Origin: Arenimonas sp.
GTDB lineage: Bacteria > Pseudomonadota > Gammaproteobacteria > Xanthomonadales > Xanthomonadaceae
DNA length: 7,597 nt
Assembly (NCBI GenBank): GCA_003497545.1
Contig: DNNT01000063.1
Location: forward strand, 519-8,115
Reading direction: 5' to 3'
The position numbers and the translations under genes are program-made. The notes beneath the pieces are model-generated. The model ran no database searches. It had not been told where the DNA came from and worked only from the letters and a program-made list of their open reading frames with translations. Every line of letters starts with the position of its first letter. Position 1 is the first letter of the stretch. This document shows, piece by piece, positions 1 to 5,197 of this stretch.

Positions 1-351
1 CACGCCCTGGCCGGTGGAGCCGACGCGGATGCCGTCCACCAGCACCAGCGCGTGGTTGGCGTTGCCGCCGCGCAGGAACACGGTGCTGGCGCCGCCCGGG
101 CCGCCGGTGCGGGCGATGTCGATGCCGGCCTGGCGGCCCAGCAGGTCGATCAGGTCGGGGGCCTGGCTGGCCTCGATGTCGGCGCGCGTGAGTACGGTGA
201 TCGAGGCAAGGGCCTCGGCCACCGGCTTCTCGACGCGGCTGGCGGTGACCTGGAGCGTGTCCAGGGTGGTGGCGTCCTGGGCCAGGGCGGCCGTGGACAG
301 GGAAAGGTGGATCGCTGCGCAAAGCGCAGTGCAACGAAGGACGGGGTTCAT
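1..351 (-). CDS. btuB: BtuB-type TonB-dependent vitamin B12 outer-membrane receptor (N-terminal part, cut by window edge)
   Basis: Outer-membrane transporter that takes up cobalamin using energy from TonB–ExbB–ExbD. Only the first 117 codons lie in the window; the beta-barrel is outside. Residues 1–24 form a signal peptide (basic start, hydrophobic core, cleavage probably after LSTAALA before Q25). Residues 31–37, DTLQVTA, are a TonB box nearly identical to the DTLVVTA of E. coli BtuB. The plug domain follows, with SITVLTRADIE (50–60), DLLGRQAGIDI (69–79) and FLRGGNANHALVLVDGIRV (92–110), a stretch typical of the BtuB plug. The ATG at 351 is preceded by AGGAG seven bases upstream, which fixes the start. 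The cobalamin riboswitch in its leader independently supports the B12 assignment over a generic siderophore receptor. Expression should fall when cobalamin is plentiful. No defect is seen in the visible part. Confidence 0.93.
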   Translation of the reverse strand, partial: MNPVLRCTALCAAIHLSLSTAALAQDATTLDTLQVTASRVEKPVAEALASITVLTRADIEASQAPDLIDLLGRQAGIDIARTGGPGGASTVFLRGGNANHALVLVDGIRVGSTGQGV

Positions 352-434
352 CGGTTGTCTCCTGGAGCGCTCACCCGCGGGTCGTGTAGCCCGACGCGGG
401 GAACAGGGGACGACGCCTGGCGGAATGGGGCCAT
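348..434 (-). CDS. Possible 28-codon upstream ORF in the btuB leader (uncertain)
   Basis: An ATG at 434 opens a 28-codon frame (begins MAPFRQASSP, ends APGDNR) that closes with TGA at 350–348. The stop overlaps the btuB start as ATGA, the classic arrangement for translational coupling. The nearest strong Shine-Dalgarno-like sequence, GGAGG at 455–451, is 16 nt from the ATG, longer than optimal; a GGGG run is closer. The start codon sits in the loop of a possible hairpin (441–445 with 427–431). The peptide resembles nothing I recognise and is proline/arginine-rich, as random GC-rich sequence would be. An open frame of 29 codons is common by chance at this GC, so this is a candidate only. Confidence 0.2.
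   Translation of the reverse strand: MAPFRQASSPVPRVGLHDPRVSAPGDNR
359..363 (-). promoter_or_regulatory. Ribosome binding site of btuB
   Basis: AGGAG on the minus strand, with 7 nt between it and the ATG at 351. It supports that start. It also lies inside the last codons of the possible upstream ORF at 348–434, so ribosomes reading that ORF would pass over it. Confidence 0.8.
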
Positions 435-445
435 GGCGCTGCCCC
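427..445 (-). other. Possible leader hairpin between riboswitch and btuB
   Basis: On the minus strand GGGGC (445–441) can pair with GCCCC (431–427), leaving a 9-nt loop that contains the ATG of the possible upstream ORF. There is no U-tract after it, so it is not a standard intrinsic terminator. It may control access to that ATG, or simply reflect high GC. Confidence 0.3.
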
Positions 446-470
446 GCCGCCCTCCGCGACGTGCCGTGAT

Positions 471-497
471 GGCGGCCGGCGCAAAGCCGGACGGCCA
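471..497 (-). promoter_or_regulatory. GC-rich hairpin directly after the riboswitch (possible expression platform)
   Basis: On the minus strand CCGGC (490–486) and GCCGG (480–476) form a stem around a 5-nt loop, extendable across one mismatch. The 3' arm also contains CCGGCC (479–474), which could instead pair with GGCCGG (507–502) at the end of the B12 box and P1. The two pairings share bases and exclude each other, as expected of a switch. No U-run follows, so control is more likely at translation or through Rho than by an intrinsic terminator. The role is inferred from base pairing only. Confidence 0.35.
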
Positions 498-657
498 GCC
501 CCCGGCCGGTCTCCGGGCTTGCCAGTGGCGCGACGGGCGTCGTGCCGGCCTTCCGCCTTCCCATGCCCGGGGGCACAGTGGCTATCTGGAAGGTTTTGCT
601 GGCCTACCGTTGCGGGGGCAGCGCCGGATTCGGACCGGCTTCCCGTGCACCAGGGGC
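498..657 (-). ncRNA. Cobalamin (adenosylcobalamin-type) riboswitch upstream of btuB
   Basis: Read on the minus strand, this contains the conserved cobalamin riboswitch elements in order. GGTGC is at 651–647. The P3–P4 core begins GGGAAGCCGGTCCGAATC and continues with CCGGCGCTGCCCCCGCAACGGTA. GCCACTG follows, then GGGAAGGCGG. The B12 box AAGCCCGGAGACCGGCC is at 520–504. P1 closes with eight continuous pairs (one G·U): GCCCCUGG (657–650) with CCGGGGGC (505–498). The segment is about 160 nt, inside the normal range. It sits in the leader of a BtuB-type receptor, the most common target of this class. Known members bind adenosylcobalamin or a related corrinoid and lower expression. The exact corrinoid preference cannot be read by eye. 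Confidence 0.95.
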
Positions 658-663
658 GCGTGA

Positions 664-693
664 AGTCTAGGTCAAGACGGGGGCGGCCGTCAC
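664..693 (-). promoter_or_regulatory. Possible sigma-70 type promoter for the btuB riboswitch transcript
   Basis: On the minus strand GTGACG (693–688) and TAGACT (669–664), separated by 18 nt, each match four of six consensus positions. A start site six or seven bases downstream falls at about 657, exactly where P1 of the riboswitch begins. The match is modest, but the placement fits well. Nothing else in the 47 nt between hemW and the riboswitch looks better. Confidence 0.4.
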
Positions 694-700
694 GGCCCGC
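680..700 (-). terminator. Possible hairpin after hemW
   Basis: Just downstream of the hemW stop the minus strand reads GGCCG-TGA-CGGCC (697–685), extendable with one bulged G. No U-tract follows (the next bases are GCCCCCG), so this is at best a weak or Rho-assisted 3' end. It overlaps the proposed -35 of the riboswitch promoter. Confidence 0.25.
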
Positions 701-704
701 GGGC

Positions 705-1859
705 TCAATCGCGCAGGAACAGGCCGATCACGTCGTTGGTGAAGCGGCGGCCGAGTTCGGTGGGGCGCCAATGGCTGCCGTCCGCTTCCAGCCAGCCGCG
801 TTCTCGCGCCGCGGCCAGTTCGTCGGCGATGGCCTCGCGTGGAAGGCCGGTGCGCGATTCGAAGTCGGCCAGGTCGAAGCCCTCGACCAGGCGCAGGGCG
901 TTGAGCATGTAGTCGAAGGGCAGGTTTTCCGGCGCGATCGGGTCGTCGCCGCCGATGCCGCGCGGGGTGCCGGCGTGGGCGAGGTAGTCGCGCGGGTTCT
1001 TCAGCTTCCAGCGCCGGCGCACTTCGCCGCTGGCGCCCAGGCTGAGCTTGCCGTGGGCGCCGGCGCCGATGCCCAGGTAGTCGCCGAAGCGCCAGTAGTT
1101 GAGGTTGTGCACGCACTGGCGGCCCGGGCGGGCGTAGGCGCTGACTTCGTACTGGGCGTAGCCGGCGGCGGCCATGGCTTCGATGCAGCGCTCCTGGATG
1201 TCCCAGGCGGTGTCTTCGTCGGGCAGGCCCTCGGGCGGGCGGGCGGCGAAGGCGGTGTTGGGTTCCATGGTCAGCTGGTAGTGCGACAGGTGCGCCGGCT
1301 GCAGCGCGATGGCGCGCTCCACGTCGTGCAGGGCCATGGCAAGGTCCTGGCCGGGCAGGGCGTACATCAGGTCGAGGTTGAGGTTGTCGAGGCCAGCGTC
1401 CTGCGCCAGCTTCACCGCGCGCTCGGCCTCGGCGCTGTCGTGGATGCGGCCCAGTCGCGCCAGGCAGCCGTCGTCGAAACTCTGGATGCCGAAGCTGACG
1501 CGATTCACGCCGGCGGCGCGGTAGCCCTCGAAGCGGCCGAATTCGGCGGTGCCGGGGTTGCACTCCATGGTGATTTCCGCGCCCGGGGCGAAGCGCAGGC
1601 GGGCGCTGCAGGCGGCCAGGATGTCGCCGATGGCTTCCGGCGGGAACAGGCTGGGCGTGCCGCCGCCGAAGAACACGCTGTGCACGGTGCGGCCCCAGGC
1701 CAGCGGCAGGTCCTGTTCGAGGTCGCGCACGAGCGCGGCGATGTACTCGCGCACGGGCAGCTCGCCGCTCTGCCCGTGCGAATTGAAGTCGCAGTACGGG
1801 CACTTCTTCACGCACCACGGGATGTGGACGTAGAGCGAGAGCGGCGGCGGGATCAGCAC
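705..1859 (-). CDS. hemW: HemW, radical SAM heme chaperone (HemN-like)
   Basis: Radical SAM protein of 384 residues, long annotated as oxygen-independent coproporphyrinogen III oxidase but known in characterised homologues to bind heme and deliver it to target proteins. The 4Fe-4S motif is C16-VKK-C20-PY-C23-D-F25. The CX3CX2CxF form, without the fourth cysteine of true HemN, marks it as HemW. Other visible family motifs are FFGGGTPS (63–70), MECNP (98–102), NRVSFGIQSF (119–128), HNLNYW (251–256) and YLGIGAGAHG (261–270), followed by a HemN C-terminal winged-helix region. No in-frame ATG lies near the family's N-terminal LSLYVHIPWC. The best start is GTG at 1859, giving MLIPPPLSLY, 4 nt after the rdgB stop and without a clear Shine-Dalgarno. 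It is therefore probably coupled to rdgB translation. Last gene of the rph–rdgB–hemW operon. Confidence 0.93.
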   Translation of the reverse strand: MLIPPPLSLYVHIPWCVKKCPYCDFNSHGQSGELPVREYIAALVRDLEQDLPLAWGRTVHSVFFGGGTPSLFPPEAIGDILAACSARLRFAPGAEITMECNPGTAEFGRFEGYRAAGVNRVSFGIQSFDDGCLARLGRIHDSAEAERAVKLAQDAGLDNLNLDLMYALPGQDLAMALHDVERAIALQPAHLSHYQLTMEPNTAFAARPPEGLPDEDTAWDIQERCIEAMAAAGYAQYEVSAYARPGRQCVHNLNYWRFGDYLGIGAGAHGKLSLGASGEVRRRWKLKNPRDYLAHAGTPRGIGGDDPIAPENLPFDYMLNALRLVEGFDLADFESRTGLPREAIADELAAARERGWLEADGSHWRPTELGRRFTNDVIGLFLRD

Positions 1860-1863
1860 GGCT

Positions 1864-2457
1864 TCAGCGACCGGCCAGGCGCTCGCGCAGGCGCTCCAGC
1901 GCCTGGCCGCGGTGGCTGATGCGGTTCTTGGTGCCGGCGTCGAGCTCGGCGGCGGATACGCCGAGCACGGTGTCCAGGAACACCGGGTCGTAGCCGAAGC
2001 CGCCCGCGCCGCGCGGCGCGCCGAGGATGCGGCCGTGCCAGCTGCCCTCGGCGATGATCGGCTGTGGGTCGTCGGCGTGGCGCAGCAGCACCAGCACGCA
2101 GTAGAAGTGCGCGCTGCGCGCTTCGCCCGGCACGTCGTGCAGGGCCTTGAGCAACTTGGCGATGTTGGCGGCCGAATCGCCGTGCACGCCGGCATAGCGC
2201 GCGCTGAGCAGGCCGGGCGCGCCGCCGAGCGCATCGACCACCAGGCCCGAATCGTCGGCCAGCGCCGGCAGGCCGGTGGCGGCGCTGGCGTGGCGGGCCT
2301 TGAGGATGGCGTTCTCGACGAAGGTGAGGCCGTCCTCGACCGCGTCCGCCACGCCCAGCTCGCCCTGCGTCACCAGCGCATAGCCGGCATCGGCCAGCAG
2401 CGGCTGCAACTCCGCCAGCTTTCCCTTGTTCGAGGTGGCCAGTACCAGCTTCTGCAT
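1864..2457 (-). CDS. rdgB: dITP/XTP pyrophosphatase (RdgB/HAM1 family)
   Basis: Hydrolyses non-canonical purine nucleoside triphosphates (dITP, ITP, XTP) to monophosphate and pyrophosphate, keeping deaminated purines out of DNA and RNA. The 197 residues equal the length of E. coli RdgB. Visible motifs are the substrate-binding TSNKGK (8–13), FVENA (46–50) with E49, the metal/catalytic ADDSGL (67–72), GGFGYDPVF (152–160) and SHRG (181–184) near the C-terminus. The ATG at 2457 follows the rph stop by only two bases (TGA-AG-ATG). There is no convincing ribosome binding site, so reinitiation after rph is likely. Its stop lies 4 nt before the proposed hemW GTG. Complete, with no odd residues noted. 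Confidence 0.95.
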   Translation of the reverse strand: MQKLVLATSNKGKLAELQPLLADAGYALVTQGELGVADAVEDGLTFVENAILKARHASAATGLPALADDSGLVVDALGGAPGLLSARYAGVHGDSAANIAKLLKALHDVPGEARSAHFYCVLVLLRHADDPQPIIAEGSWHGRILGAPRGAGGFGYDPVFLDTVLGVSAAELDAGTKNRISHRGQALERLRERLAGR

Positions 2458-2459
2458 CT

Positions 2460-3188
2460 TCAGCCGGCCAGCGCGGCGCGCTGGAGGGCGATGAGTTCGT
2501 TGACGCCCTTGCCAGCGAGTTCCAGCAGTGCGTCGAGTTCCTCGCGCCGGAAGGCGTGGCCTTCGGCGGTGCCCTGGAGTTCGATGAAGCCGCCGCCGTC
2601 GTTCATCACCACGTTCATGTCGGTGTCGCAGCCGCTGTCTTCGCGGTAGTCGAGGTCGAGCACGGGCGTGCCCTGCCAGATGCCCACCGACACCGCGGCG
2701 ACGGCGCCGAGGATGGGGTCGCGGGTGATTTCGCCGCGGGCCTTGAGCCAGGCCACCGCGTCGCAGAGCGCCACGTAGGCGCCGGTGATGGCGGCGCAGC
2801 GGGTGCCGCCGTCGGCCTGCAGCACGTCGCAGTCGAGCGTGATGGTGCGTTCGCCCAGGGCCTTGCGATCCACGCAGGCACGCAGCGAGCGGCCTACCAG
2901 GCGCTGGATTTCCAGCGTGCGGCCGCCCTGCTTGCCGCGCGAGGCCTCCCGGTCGTTGCGGGTGTTGGTGGCGCGCGGGAGCATGCCGTATTCGGCCGTC
3001 ACCCAACCTTCGCCCTTGCCGCGCAGGAAACCCGGCGCCTTGTTGTCGATGCTGGCGGTGCAGAGCACGCGGGTGTCGCCGAAGCTGACCAGCACCGAGC
3101 CTTCGGCGTGCTTGGTGTAGTTGCGCTCGATGCGGACCTCGCGCAATTCGTCGTGGGCACGGCCGCTGGGGCGGTTGGAGCTGGTCAT
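2460..3188 (-). CDS. rph: Ribonuclease PH (tRNA 3'-end phosphorolytic exonuclease)
   Basis: Phosphate-dependent 3'-to-5' exoribonuclease that trims tRNA precursors, releasing nucleoside diphosphates; homologues act as ring hexamers. The 242 residues are close to the roughly 238 usual for the family. Family stretches include [20 protein letters not shown] (20–39), [19 protein letters not shown] (63–81), [15 protein letters not shown] (90–104) and the phosphate-binding GGTR (127–130). [15 protein letters not shown] (178–192) holds the probable metal-binding acidic residues. The frame is intact, unlike the known C-terminal frameshift of rph in E. coli K-12. First gene of its operon, starting at the ATG at 3188, 66 nt from the divergent yicC; only a weak Shine-Dalgarno is seen. 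An rph/yicC divergent pair is also found in E. coli. Confidence 0.96.
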   Translation of the reverse strand: MTSSNRPSGRAHDELREVRIERNYTKHAEGSVLVSFGDTRVLCTASIDNKAPGFLRGKGEGWVTAEYGMLPRATNTRNDREASRGKQGGRTLEIQRLVGRSLRACVDRKALGERTITLDCDVLQADGGTRCAAITGAYVALCDAVAWLKARGEITRDPILGAVAAVSVGIWQGTPVLDLDYREDSGCDTDMNVVMNDGGGFIELQGTAEGHAFRREELDALLELAGKGVNELIALQRAALAG

Positions 3189-3254
3189 CGGGTGGGTCCG
3201 GCAATCTTTGGCCGGCTAGATTACCATTCGGGCTCCCAGCCACCGGGCCCGCCC
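3189..3254. promoter_or_regulatory. Divergent rph–yicC intergenic region, likely holding both promoters
   Basis: 66 nt between two outward-reading operons, with a local drop in GC. On the plus strand TAGATT (3217–3222) matches four of six -10 positions. On the minus strand GGTAAT (3225–3220) also matches four of six, overlapping it. I see no good -35 for either. The repeat AATCT (3203–3207) / AGATT (3218–3222), with a GCCGGC palindrome between, may be a regulator site or a coincidence. That promoters exist here follows mainly from the divergent layout. Confidence 0.4.
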
Positions 3255-4118
3255 ATGATCCGCAGCATGACCGCCTTCGCCGCCTGCGAGCGCGCCGCCA
3301 CCGGCGGCCAGCTGGCCTGCGAGCTGCGCGCCGTGAACCACCGCTTCCATGAACTGGGCATCCGCGCGCCCGAGGAACTGCGGGCCATCGAACCCGCGCT
3401 GCGCGAACGCGTGGCCCAGAAGGTGTCGCGTGGCAAGGTGGACCTGGTGCTGCGCTTCCGCCCGGCCGCCGGCGCCCGCGCCGAGCTGCGCCTGAACCAG
3501 CCGCTGCTCGACCAGCTGGCCGAGGCCGCCCAGGCCGCCGACATGCGCTTCCCGGGCCTGCGCACCGACTTCACCGAGCTGCTGCGCTACCCCGGCGTGG
3601 TCGAGGAAGAAGCGCTGGACCAGGCCGGCCTGCAGGCCGATGCCCTGGCCCTGCTCGACGCCACCTTGGCCGAATTCGTCGCCGCGCGCGAGCGCGAGGG
3701 CGCCAAGCTGGCGGCGGTGATGCGCGAGCGCATCGACGGCATCGAGCGCATCACCGTGCAGGTGCGCGAATGGCTGCCGGAAATCCGCGCCGCCCTGCGC
3801 GCCAAGCTCGACGCGAAGCTGGCCGACCTGAAGCTGCCGCTCGAACCCGCCCGGCTGGAGCAGGAAGTGGTGCTGAACCTGCAGAAGATCGACGTGGACG
3901 AGGAGCTCGACCGCCTGGCCAGCCACGTCGCCGAGGCGCGCCGCGTGCTGGACCTGCCCGAGGCCGTGGGCCGCCGGCTCGATTTCCTCATGCAGGAATT
4001 CAACCGCGAGGCGAACACCCTGGGTTCGAAGTCGGTGGACAGCCGCACCACGCAGGCCGCGGTCGAGCTCAAGGTGCTGATCGAACAGCTGCGCGAACAG
4101 GTCCAGAACCTCGAATGA
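3255..4118 (+). CDS. yicC: YicC/YloC family endoribonuclease
   Basis: Full-length 287 residues, the same as E. coli YicC. The family has been linked to RNA turnover (RyhB decay with PNPase in E. coli) and shown in homologues to have endoribonuclease activity. The N-terminal YicC domain starts MIRSMTAFA (1–9) and carries RAVNHRF (25–31) and SRGKVDL (58–64). The C-terminal DUF1732 domain carries KIDVDEELDRLASH (211–224) and the very conserved stretch 239–259 (LDFLMQEFNREANTLGS within it), with KSVDSR directly after. The ATG at 3255 gives the family's standard N-terminus, although no Shine-Dalgarno is visible upstream. Its TGA overlaps the gmk ATG (ATGA), so the two are translated together. It faces rph, another RNase, across a short promoter region. 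Confidence 0.95.
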   Translation: MIRSMTAFAACERAATGGQLACELRAVNHRFHELGIRAPEELRAIEPALRERVAQKVSRGKVDLVLRFRPAAGARAELRLNQPLLDQLAEAAQAADMRFPGLRTDFTELLRYPGVVEEEALDQAGLQADALALLDATLAEFVAAREREGAKLAAVMRERIDGIERITVQVREWLPEIRAALRAKLDAKLADLKLPLEPARLEQEVVLNLQKIDVDEELDRLASHVAEARRVLDLPEAVGRRLDFLMQEFNREANTLGSKSVDSRTTQAAVELKVLIEQLREQVQNLE

Positions 4119-4738
4119 ACGCTCCCGCCCGCGGCACCCTCTTCATCGTCGCCGCGCCCTCGGGCGCCGGAAAGTCGAGCCTGGTCAACGCCGTGTTGGC
4201 GCGCGAGCCGGGCATCGCCCTGTCCATTTCCTTCACCTCGCGCGGCCCGCGGCCGGGCGAGCGCCATGCCCAGCACTACCACTTCGTGTCCCGCGAGGAA
4301 TTCGAGCGCATGGTGGCGGCCGGCGATTTCTTCGAACACGCGCTGGTGCACGGCGACTACAAGGGCACGGCCCGGCAGTCGGTGGAGCCGCAGCTGGCGG
4401 CCGGCAAGGACGTGCTGCTGGAAATCGACTGGCAGGGCGCCCGCCAGGTGCGCGAGAAGATGCCGGAGGCGGTGAGCGTGTTCATCCTGCCGCCGTCCAA
4501 GGACGCGCTCGAGACCCGCATGCGCAACCGCGGCCAGGACAGCGAGGAAACCATCGCCCGGCGGCTGGCGGCGGCGCGGGAGGAGATGTCGCACTTCGAC
4601 GAGTTCGACTACGTCATCGTCAATGAGCACTTCGACGCCGCCGCGGCCGAGCTTCGGGCCATCTTCGTGGCCCACCGCCTGCGCCGGGCGGCCCAGGCCG
4701 AGCGTCACGCCGGCCTGATCCGCGACCTGCTGGCCTGA
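4115..4738 (+). CDS. gmk: Guanylate kinase
   Basis: Transfers phosphate from ATP to GMP or dGMP to make GDP or dGDP, an essential cytoplasmic step in GTP and (p)ppGpp precursor supply. The 207 residues match E. coli Gmk. The P-loop is APSGAGKSS (14–22). The GMP-binding region includes TSRGPRPGE (41–49), the EF..M stretch at 62–66, E74, Y82 and GTARQSVE (84–91). IDWQGARQVR is at 104–113, and the lid/adenine region is RMRNRGQDSEETIARRL (135–151). The ATG overlaps the yicC stop by ATGA, so coupling replaces a Shine-Dalgarno. After its stop, GGCCCG (4742–4747) and CGGGCC (4756–4761) could form a hairpin without a U-tract that overlaps the rpoZ promoter, so read-through into rpoZ is likely. (p)ppGpp, made by the SpoT encoded nearby, inhibits Gmk in several bacteria. 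Confidence 0.97.
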   Translation: MNAPARGTLFIVAAPSGAGKSSLVNAVLAREPGIALSISFTSRGPRPGERHAQHYHFVSREEFERMVAAGDFFEHALVHGDYKGTARQSVEPQLAAGKDVLLEIDWQGARQVREKMPEAVSVFILPPSKDALETRMRNRGQDSEETIARRLAAAREEMSHFDEFDYVIVNEHFDAAAAELRAIFVAHRLRRAAQAERHAGLIRDLLA

Positions 4739-4750
4739 ACCGGCCCGGAT

Positions 4751-4779
4751 TTGCGCGGGCCCGGACCCGGGCGTACAAT
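4751..4779 (+). promoter_or_regulatory. Sigma-70 type promoter for rpoZ–spoT
   Basis: TTGCGC (4751–4756) and TACAAT (4774–4779) are separated by exactly 17 nt. The -10 matches five of six consensus positions and the -35 matches the first three. A start near 4786 would leave a leader of about 60 nt before rpoZ. This is the best-formed promoter in the window and would separate rpoZ–spoT expression from yicC–gmk. Confidence 0.75.
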
Positions 4780-4837
4780 ACGCGGTTCGCGTAACCCATT
4801 GATTTTCCGTGGATGCCCTGGCCGGGCAGCCGCGGTC

Positions 4838-4843
4838 GAGGAG
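4838..4843 (+). promoter_or_regulatory. Strong ribosome binding site of rpoZ
   Basis: GAGGAG, five bases before the ATG at 4849. It excludes the longer in-frame start at 4813, which would add 12 residues and would place this site inside the gene. Confidence 0.85.
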
Positions 4844-4848
4844 ATCCC

Positions 4849-5151
4849 ATGGCCCGCATCACCGTGGAAGACTGCCTGTCCGTCGTGGACAACCGCTTCG
4901 AGCTGGTCCTGATGGCGTCCAAGCGCGCCCGCCAGCTGGCCAAGGGCGTGGACCCGGCGCTGGACAACAGCGAGAACCAGGACAAGCCGACCGTGCTGGC
5001 CCTGCGTGAAATCGCCGCCCGCAAGGTCGACTCGGCCATGATCGAGGAAGTCGAGAAGCTCGAGCGCGAGCGCGCCGAGCGCGAGGCCCTGGAGTGGGCC
5101 GCGGCCGAGGTCGTCGACGACGACCTGTCCAAGGGCGGCGACGACCTGTAA
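4849..5151 (+). CDS. rpoZ: DNA-directed RNA polymerase omega subunit
   Basis: Small RNA polymerase subunit that helps fold and hold beta-prime and, in E. coli, contributes its N-terminus to ppGpp site 1. 100 residues against 91 in E. coli. The start MARITVEDC keeps the MAR residues that line the ppGpp pocket. [16 protein letters not shown] (15–30) and [15 protein letters not shown] (46–60) are the conserved omega core. The C-terminal third is a charged helix ([18 protein letters not shown], 66–83) ending in an acidic tail, [11 protein letters not shown]. It has its own promoter and strong ribosome binding site and lies 46 nt before spoT, the usual rpoZ–spoT pairing in gammaproteobacteria. The cysteine at position 9 differs from E. 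coli but fits my memory of Xanthomonas-type omega. Confidence 0.96.
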   Translation: MARITVEDCLSVVDNRFELVLMASKRARQLAKGVDPALDNSENQDKPTVLALREIAARKVDSAMIEEVEKLERERAEREALEWAAAEVVDDDLSKGGDDL

Positions 5152-5162
5152 CGCCCCCGGCA

Positions 5163-5191
5163 TTGATGCGTTTCCCGCGGCCGCGTAGGCT
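5163..5191 (+). promoter_or_regulatory. Possible weak promoter directly before spoT
   Basis: TTGATG (5163–5168) and TAGGCT (5186–5191) are 17 nt apart, matching four and three of six consensus positions. A start six or seven bases downstream would fall on the A of the spoT ATG, giving a leaderless transcript. This would fit the absence of a clear Shine-Dalgarno there. Weak by sequence alone. Confidence 0.25.
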
Positions 5192-5197
5192 GCGGGC

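Noticed and set aside
519..1919. A 466-codon plus-strand frame across the riboswitch and hemW
   Set aside because: Low-complexity A/G/V/Q/R composition, no domain, and it is antisense to both a clear hemW and a clear riboswitch.
1860..2234. A longer hemW starting at an ATG at 2234
   Set aside because: The extra 125 residues are out-of-frame rdgB. The radical SAM core starts right after the GTG at 1859.
2556..3254. N-terminal extension of yicC of more than 230 codons in the same frame
   Set aside because: The frame is open only because it runs antisense to rph. The YicC family starts at MIRSMTAF, and 287 residues is the family length.
3770..4114. In-frame extension of gmk upstream into yicC
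   Set aside because: The extension is an out-of-frame reading of yicC. The ATG at 4115 gives the normal 207-residue guanylate kinase.
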